From assembly GCA_003170475.1 (NCBI GenBank), contig PMZI01000082.1, positions 18,697 to 82,696 on the forward strand: a stretch of 64,000 bases of DNA, in the 5' to 3' direction. Position 1 is the stretch's first letter. Each line of letters begins with the position of its first letter. This DNA is from Ignavibacteriota bacterium. Lineage in GTDB: Bacteria; Bacteroidota; Ignavibacteria; UBA10030. The position numbers and the translations under genes are program-made. Shown piece by piece: positions 59,570 through 64,000 of this stretch. The notes below the pieces were generated by a model, which worked only from the letters and a program-made list of their open reading frames with translations, was not told the origin of the DNA and did not search any database.

Positions 59570-61231
59570 ATGGAACAATTTCTTCGCTTCAACTTCCGAA
59601 AGTACATGGCGCTTCTTTTTTCCGTGCTGCTTCTGGTGGTCTACGCACAAGCTCTCGGGCAGCAGAAGAAACAGATCGAGACTGACGAAGGCTGCACAAG
59701 CATCATGGTTGGCAGGTTGGCGAGCGTTGATGGCTCGGTGATGGTCGGGCACACCTGCGACGGCAATTATCGCACATGGGTCAATGTCGTTCCTCACAAG
59801 AAGAACGGCAAAGGCGCCGTCAAGAAGATCTACTGGGGAAATCTCCACACGGAATTTGTGACCGACATGCGCGGGAAGATCTACAAAGGAGATGTGCCGG
59901 ATGCGGAAGAGACGTATTCCTATGTCAACGTCGCTTATCCTTGTCTCAATGAGAAGCAATTGGCGTTTGGCGAGACCACGATCAATGGACGCGATGAGTT
60001 GCGCAATGATGAAGGGTGGTTCCTGATCGAGGAGCTGCAGTCGATCGCCCTGGAACGCTGCTCCACCGCACGCGAAGCGATCAAGCTCATGGGAAGTCTT
60101 GCCATGAAATATGGTTATGGCGACTATGGCGAGTGCCTGACGGTTGCTGATAAGAAAGAAGTTTGGCAATTCGAGATCTTCGGTGCCGGACCGGCGGAAA
60201 AAGGGGCAGTGTGGGCTGCGGCAAGGATACCGGACGATCATATCGGCGTCTCTGCGAACATTCCGCGGATCAGCCAGCTGAACGTCAAAGACACCAACAA
60301 CTATCTCGCTTCGGAGAATGTGCAGACGGTCGCGAAAGACATGGGCTGGTGGGATCCCGCGAAGGGTGAGCCGTTCAAATTCTGGAAGGCATATAGCGGC
60401 AAGAAACCTTTCTCGACCCGCGAATTCTTCATCTTCAACTCGTTTGCTCCGTCGCTGAAGCTTTCGATGGATGCGGATGAGTTGCCGTTCAGTGTGAAGC
60501 CAGAGAAGAAGGTTGCCGTTCGCGACGTGCTCAAGATGTACCGCGAAACATACGAGGGAACCGATCTTGATATGATGAAGAATTTAATGGTACCCAAGTA
60601 TCCGAGATCACGGGAAGACGTCGTGAAGGACAGCATCGCCGGCAAACAGCCTGAGATGGTGAAGAGTCCCATTGCGAACCCTTGGATGAGCCGCGAGCTG
60701 ATGACGATGTTGAATACACTGAAGCCCGGAACGATCACAGGACAACGGACGATTGCAATCGCACGCTGCTCGTACTCGCAGGTGATCCAGGTCCGCGGAT
60801 GGCTGCCGGATGAAGTCGGCGCTGTGGCGTGGTTTGCATTTGACAATCCGGCTCAAAGTCCCCGGTTCCCGATTTTCTCGGGCGCTCTCGAGCTCCCGAA
60901 GAGCTTCGAAGTGTGCGGTCAGCAACGGTACCGTGAGGATGCGGCAACGTGGTGGTTCCGCCGGACAAATCGCCTGGCGACACTCATGTACGGACGAACA
61001 CGCGCCATGATGGACAAGGCACAAACGGAGTACGAGGACAAAGCATTCAGCGATCTGCCGGGAATCGAACTGCGGGTCCAGGAAATGCTGAAGAAGGATG
61101 GCTCGGAAGCGGGCCATATGAAAGCGCGGGAGTATGTCACCGGATACACAAACGACATGGCGCGCTCGGCGATGTCAAAATGGTGGGAGATGGGGAATCA
61201 ATTCTGGGGAATGTTCTCGGGAGGCTTCTAA
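59570..61231 (+). CDS. C69-family dipeptidase (PepD-like), exported
   Basis: From ATG 59570 (AAGGA upstream) the 553-aa protein has a signal peptide (YMALLFSVLLLVVYAQALG). The mature Ntn-hydrolase starts near Cys42 in DEGCTSIMVGRLASVDGSV, the nucleophile of peptidase family C69 (U34). Further family blocks are ERCSTAREAIKLMGSLAMKYGYGD, GECLTVADKKEVWQFEI and the later RTIAIARCSYSQVIQVRGWLP. These enzymes cleave dipeptides after autoprocessing of an N-terminal propeptide. The last gene of the pgs-type block, it may hydrolyse dipeptides or gamma-linked fragments in the periplasm. The transcript likely ends before the repeat at 61.3 kb. Confidence 0.9.
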   Translation: MEQFLRFNFRKYMALLFSVLLLVVYAQALGQQKKQIETDEGCTSIMVGRLASVDGSVMVGHTCDGNYRTWVNVVPHKKNGKGAVKKIYWGNLHTEFVTDMRGKIYKGDVPDAEETYSYVNVAYPCLNEKQLAFGETTINGRDELRNDEGWFLIEELQSIALERCSTAREAIKLMGSLAMKYGYGDYGECLTVADKKEVWQFEIFGAGPAEKGAVWAAARIPDDHIGVSANIPRISQLNVKDTNNYLASENVQTVAKDMGWWDPAKGEPFKFWKAYSGKKPFSTREFFIFNSFAPSLKLSMDADELPFSVKPEKKVAVRDVLKMYRETYEGTDLDMMKNLMVPKYPRSREDVVKDSIAGKQPEMVKSPIANPWMSRELMTMLNTLKPGTITGQRTIAIARCSYSQVIQVRGWLPDEVGAVAWFAFDNPAQSPRFPIFSGALELPKSFEVCGQQRYREDAATWWFRRTNRLATLMYGRTRAMMDKAQTEYEDKAFSDLPGIELRVQEMLKKDGSEAGHMKAREYVTGYTNDMARSAMSKWWEMGNQFWGMFSGGF

Positions 61232-61295
61232 GGTCTGTGGTGCAGGGGGCATCAGCGTGCATGCCCTGACATATCGCTAGCAGCTCGAGTTAGTA

Positions 61296-61434
61296 TGTCA
61301 CCCCGAGATGGTCCTGAGCGAAGCGGGCGTTGTTCAGCCCTCTGAGTCCCCGCCCGCCTGACCGCAGGCGGTCGGGCGGGGAAGGATGCTCGGGGTCTCT
61401 GAGGTCCCGAACAAAAGATTTTCGGGACGACGTC
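61296..61434. repeat. Dispersed palindromic repeat, copy B (inverted relative to copy A)
   Basis: The reverse complement of this segment matches 15075-15216 nearly throughout, including the GC-rich core (ccccgcccgcctgaccgcag / gcggtcgggcgggg) and the tcccgaacaaaagattttcggga hairpin. A shorter fragment (tgtcaccccgag ... ctcggggtctc) follows at 61446-61477. It fills most of the 401-bp gap between the dipeptidase and glgP genes. It is noncoding and may also stop or protect transcripts. Confidence 0.85.
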
Positions 61435-61570
61435 ATAGGCTGACATGTCACCCCGAGTTGCCTTTGCTCGGGGTCTCAAATCAAGCTGAAGTTCGGAGAA
61501 TATCCAGAATGTGTTATGAAGTGGTTCGTGACACCCGAGATGAGAGACAGCGTCGCGTGAGAAAACAGCA

Positions 61571-61597
61571 GAGCCCACTCAGATTTTGAGCGGGCTC
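61571..61597. terminator. Hairpin terminator between convergent genes
   Basis: GAGCCC-A-CTCA / TGAG-C-GGGCTC forms an 10-bp stem interrupted by one mismatch, loop GATTT. It lies 36 nt beyond the stop of the leftward glgP and 340 nt past the rightward dipeptidase. The U tract is weak on both sides (TTAGCTTT and TGCTGTTTTC), so termination efficiency is uncertain. Confidence 0.6.
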
Positions 61598-61632
61598 TTA
61601 GCTTTGGCGAACTTTGAATCACAGACCGCTGG

Positions 61633-64000
61633 CTACTTTGCCCAGAGGATCAATCCCAACTTGAGCGGATTCTCAAGATCCTCGTGATGCGGAAGTACCC
61701 GGACAGTGTGCCCCAGCCGTCCGCTCATCTCCAGCTTGTTCGTCCCAAGGAAGTTGTACACGGATCCCTCGGGCTTGTCCTGCGGTTTCATCAAGACGAT
61801 CTTCGGGTTCTCAATTTCTCCCTCTGCGTTCAAGTTGCCGTAGATCAACTCGACAGAGACATCTTCGGGTTTCAACTGACCAAGATCGATGCGGGCATGG
61901 ACCGTGAGCGTCTCGCCGACTTTCAGCGTTTTGTGATTCTCAGCGCTGACTTCCACCATCTTGATCCCTTGCCAGCGTTCCCGGAGGTGCTGTTTCCACA
62001 CAGCGATCTGTTTCGCCCGGGCAAATCCGTCGCTGCTGAGTTCGCTGTAACGGTCGAGGGCAGGAAGATACATCTTCTCGGCATAATCCCGCACCATCCG
62101 ATTGGTGTTGAAATCAGGTCCGATGGCCCGCATTGCACCTTTCATCTTTGCGATCCAGTGACGGGGCAGGTCATCAGCACCGCGGGTGTAGAACAGAGGA
62201 ACAATTTCCTTCTCGAGGAGGTCGTAGAGTGCATGTGATTCGATCTCATCCTGCATCGCTTCGTCGGTGTATTCCTCGCCTCGTCCGATGGCCCATCCTG
62301 TATTCGCAGTGTACGCCTCGTCCCACCATCCGTCGAGAATACTGAGGTTGATGGCGCCATTGAGCGTTGCTTTCATGCCGCTTGTTCCGCTGGCCTCCAG
62401 AGGACGGCGCGGGGTGTTGAGCCACACGTCGACGCCCTGCACCATGTAGCGGGCGACAACCATGTCGTAGTCTTCGAGGAACACCATCCGCCGTCGTGCT
62501 CCTGGAGTGCGTTCAAAATGTATGATCTGCCGGATGAGTTCTTTGCCCGGATTGTCGTGAGGATGTGCCTTACCGGCAAATATGATCTGCACGGGACGAT
62601 CTTTATCGGTGAGAATGCCAAGAATGCGCTCAACGTCTTTGAGGATTAACGTCGATCGTTTGTACGTTGCAAAGCGCCGCGCAAAACCGATCGTCAGGGC
62701 CTGTGAATTCAGAACCTCGTCTGCCTGAGCGAATTCAGACGGCGGCGCGCCTCGTGATTCAAGTTGCTTGCGCAGGCGGCCTCGGGCAAACGCGACCAAT
62801 CGTTCCCGTCGTCTCTCGTGTGTTCTCCACAACTCTTCATCAGGAATCTGATCGACGCGGCCCCAGAGTCCATGGTCGCCCGCATCTTCCCGCCATCGGG
62901 GACCAAGGTAGCGATCATACAGGCCCGCCATGTCACGGCTGATCCACGAGGGAGCGTGGACACCGTTCGTGATCGAAATAATCGGGACCTCTCGCGCAGG
63001 AAGTCCGGGCCAGACATTCTTCCACATGTTGCGTGAAACCACGCCATGGAGTTTAGCGACGCCGTTGCTGTTCCCTGCCATCCTCAACGCAAGGACGGTC
63101 ATGCAAAAAGCCTCCTGGTTATTGTTTGGGTCTTGCCGGCCCAGGCCGTGGAATTCTCTCCCACTGAGTCCTAGTTCCGGGTAGTACCGCGAGAAGTAAC
63201 GCTCCATGAGCTCGGGAGAAAAGTAGTCGTTGCCTGCGGGGACGGGCGTATGCGTCGTGAAGGCGATGCCGGACGTCGACGCTTCCCGCGCTTCAGCAAA
63301 AGAGAGCTTGTGCGTCTGCATGAGATCCCTGCAGCGCTCAAGAGCTAGAAATGCCGAATGTCCTTCATTCATGTGATAGACCGAAGGATGGATTCCCATC
63401 GCCTTCAGCGCTCGGTATCCGCCGATACCGAGGAGAATCTCCTGTTTGATTCTCAGCTCACGATCCCCACCGTACAATTGATCCGTGATATCCTGATCTT
63501 CCTGACGGACATTCATCGGTATGTTTGTGTCCAGGAGATATAATGAGATTCTTCCGACCTGCACTTTCCAGATCTGAGCATAGACCGCCCGGCCGTCAAG
63601 ATCGACGGAGACGATAATCGGCTTGCCAGATTCATCAAGCTTGAGATGGATCGGCAACGTGTAGAAGTCGTTCTCCGGATTCCGCTCCTGCTGCCATCCG
63701 TCGACGTTCAAGTATTGCCGGAAGTACCCTTGTTGATACAACAAGCCAACGCCAACCAGAGGTAATCCAAGATCGCTTGCCGATTTCAGATGGTCGCCGG
63801 AGAGGACGCCGAGCCCGCCCGAGTAGTTCTGCAGGCACTCCGTGATGCCGAACTCTGCCGAGAAGTATGCGATCTGATTTTGTTCCACTTGTGAGTACGT
63901 TTTGCGGAACCATGTCGACCCGGTGTCGAGATATTTCTTGTATCGCTCGAAGCCGCGTTCAAGTTGTGCCAGCAGTGCGTCGTCCCGCGAAGCGGCATTC
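61633..64000 (-). CDS. glgP: Alpha-glucan (glycogen/maltodextrin) phosphorylase, 3' part (runs off right edge)
   Basis: The frame is open past the track start (GTG 63888) to the window end, adding ERGFERYKKYLDTGSTWF, so the N-terminus lies outside. The visible 788 residues have the GT35 pattern: IAYFSAEFGITECLQNYSGGLGVLSGDHLKSASDL, HMNEGHSAFLALE, FTTHTPVPAGNDYF, ISITNGVHAPSW, FARRFATYKR, and the PLP-Lys region EASGTSGMKATLNGAINLSILDGWWDEAY. This is the Thermotoga-type alpha-glucan phosphorylase subfamily, usually about 850 aa. It releases glucose-1-phosphate from storage glucan. An extra C-terminal beta domain (about 100 residues, ending in LGLILWAK) is typical of the subfamily. It is the only storage-glucan gene visible here. 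Confidence 0.95.
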   Translation of the reverse strand, partial: NAASRDDALLAQLERGFERYKKYLDTGSTWFRKTYSQVEQNQIAYFSAEFGITECLQNYSGGLGVLSGDHLKSASDLGLPLVGVGLLYQQGYFRQYLNVDGWQQERNPENDFYTLPIHLKLDESGKPIIVSVDLDGRAVYAQIWKVQVGRISLYLLDTNIPMNVRQEDQDITDQLYGGDRELRIKQEILLGIGGYRALKAMGIHPSVYHMNEGHSAFLALERCRDLMQTHKLSFAEAREASTSGIAFTTHTPVPAGNDYFSPELMERYFSRYYPELGLSGREFHGLGRQDPNNNQEAFCMTVLALRMAGNSNGVAKLHGVVSRNMWKNVWPGLPAREVPIISITNGVHAPSWISRDMAGLYDRYLGPRWREDAGDHGLWGRVDQIPDEELWRTHERRRERLVAFARGRLRKQLESRGAPPSEFAQADEVLNSQALTIGFARRFATYKRSTLILKDVERILGILTDKDRPVQIIFAGKAHPHDNPGKELIRQIIHFERTPGARRRMVFLEDYDMVVARYMVQGVDVWLNTPRRPLEASGTSGMKATLNGAINLSILDGWWDEAYTANTGWAIGRGEEYTDEAMQDEIESHALYDLLEKEIVPLFYTRGADDLPRHWIAKMKGAMRAIGPDFNTNRMVRDYAEKMYLPALDRYSELSSDGFARAKQIAVWKQHLRERWQGIKMVEVSAENHKTLKVGETLTVHARIDLGQLKPEDVSVELIYGNLNAEGEIENPKIVLMKPQDKPEGSVYNFLGTNKLEMSGRLGHTVRVLPHHEDLENPLKLGLILWAK

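Noticed and set aside
53385-61231. A pgsA/capA gene in the pgs-type locus
   Set aside because: None of the proteins has the CapA metallophosphatase-like motifs; the PgsW-like protein takes that place in order but not in sequence.
15075-61434. Transposon ends bounding a composite element between the two inverted repeat copies
   Set aside because: The 46-kb interval contains housekeeping and unrelated genes, no transposase, and the copies look like members of a dispersed noncoding repeat.
1-64000. CRISPR arrays, tRNA or rRNA genes, prophage or integrase genes
   Set aside because: No regularly spaced repeats, no tRNA-like cloverleaf with CCA context, and no phage or integrase proteins were recognised anywhere.

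Overview
The window looks like chromosome from a Gram-negative member of the FCB superphylum (Bacteroidota / Ignavibacteria side). The envelope genes lpxH, class A PBP and secD point to an outer membrane. The glycosylhydrolase-like protein at 6-8.4 kb ends in an NYPNPFNPTT-type C-terminal sorting tail, as found on type IX-secreted proteins of this group. Base composition is moderately GC-rich and many starts have clear AAGGAG/GGAGG sites, which fits Ignavibacteria-like lineages better than core Bacteroidia. This placement is inference; no rRNA, tRNA or marker phylogeny is available in the window. I saw no tRNA, rRNA, CRISPR array, transposase, integrase or phage gene.

Layout. 1-8.4 kb: the 5' part of secD (leftward), then a rightward run of ppiD-like foldase, outer-membrane protein, aroK, aroB and the secreted GHL10-family protein. 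8.5-13.9 kb: leftward PBP1A, lpxH and a two-component system. 14.2-18.6 kb: a TatT-TatP-DctQ-DctM (TPAT) TRAP transporter and a ferritin, closed by a bidirectional terminator. 18.7-29.9 kb: a long leftward series of small, mostly unlinked accessory genes (SGNH hydrolase, MOSC, metallophosphoesterase, DinB-like, RsbU-type phosphatase, methyltransferase, SDR, hotdog, GNAT, DUF1579, SnoaL, lipoproteins) and a decayed GNAT gene. 30.0-32.9 kb: a tight, overlapping type III polyketide synthase / methyltransferase / FAD monooxygenase-like cassette, laid out like srsABC phenolic-lipid operons. 33-51 kb: a leftward catabolic and stress region with a Tat-exported amidase, cupins, amidohydrolase, enolase-superfamily racemase/OSBS, rubrerythrin, aldo-keto reductase, a two-subunit molybdenum hydroxylase, hydrolases, mntP, a nitrilase-family amidase and a 1061-aa PD40-amidohydrolase. 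51.4-52.5 kb: an LhgO-type oxidase.

52.8-61.2 kb: the most system-like locus. A MarR regulator with a palindrome over its probable -10 box is followed by pgsB, pgsC, a PgsW-like protein, a DUF6305 protein, a DctM-like permease, a previously uncalled 51-aa membrane protein, an aspartoacylase/succinylglutamate-desuccinylase-family metallohydrolase and a C69 dipeptidase. It contains the poly-gamma-glutamate ligase core but no pgsA/capA, and adds transport and peptide/amide hydrolysis. A cycle of gamma-linked glutamate (or other amide-linked) polymer or oligomer synthesis, export and reuse is a reasonable hypothesis.

61.3-64 kb: a dispersed repeat that also occurs, inverted, at 15.1 kb, a hairpin terminator, and the 3' part of an alpha-glucan phosphorylase gene that runs off the right edge. 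Dispersed palindromic repeats recur between genes (15.1, 34.6, 58.1, 61.3 kb) and appear to be the main repetitive component.
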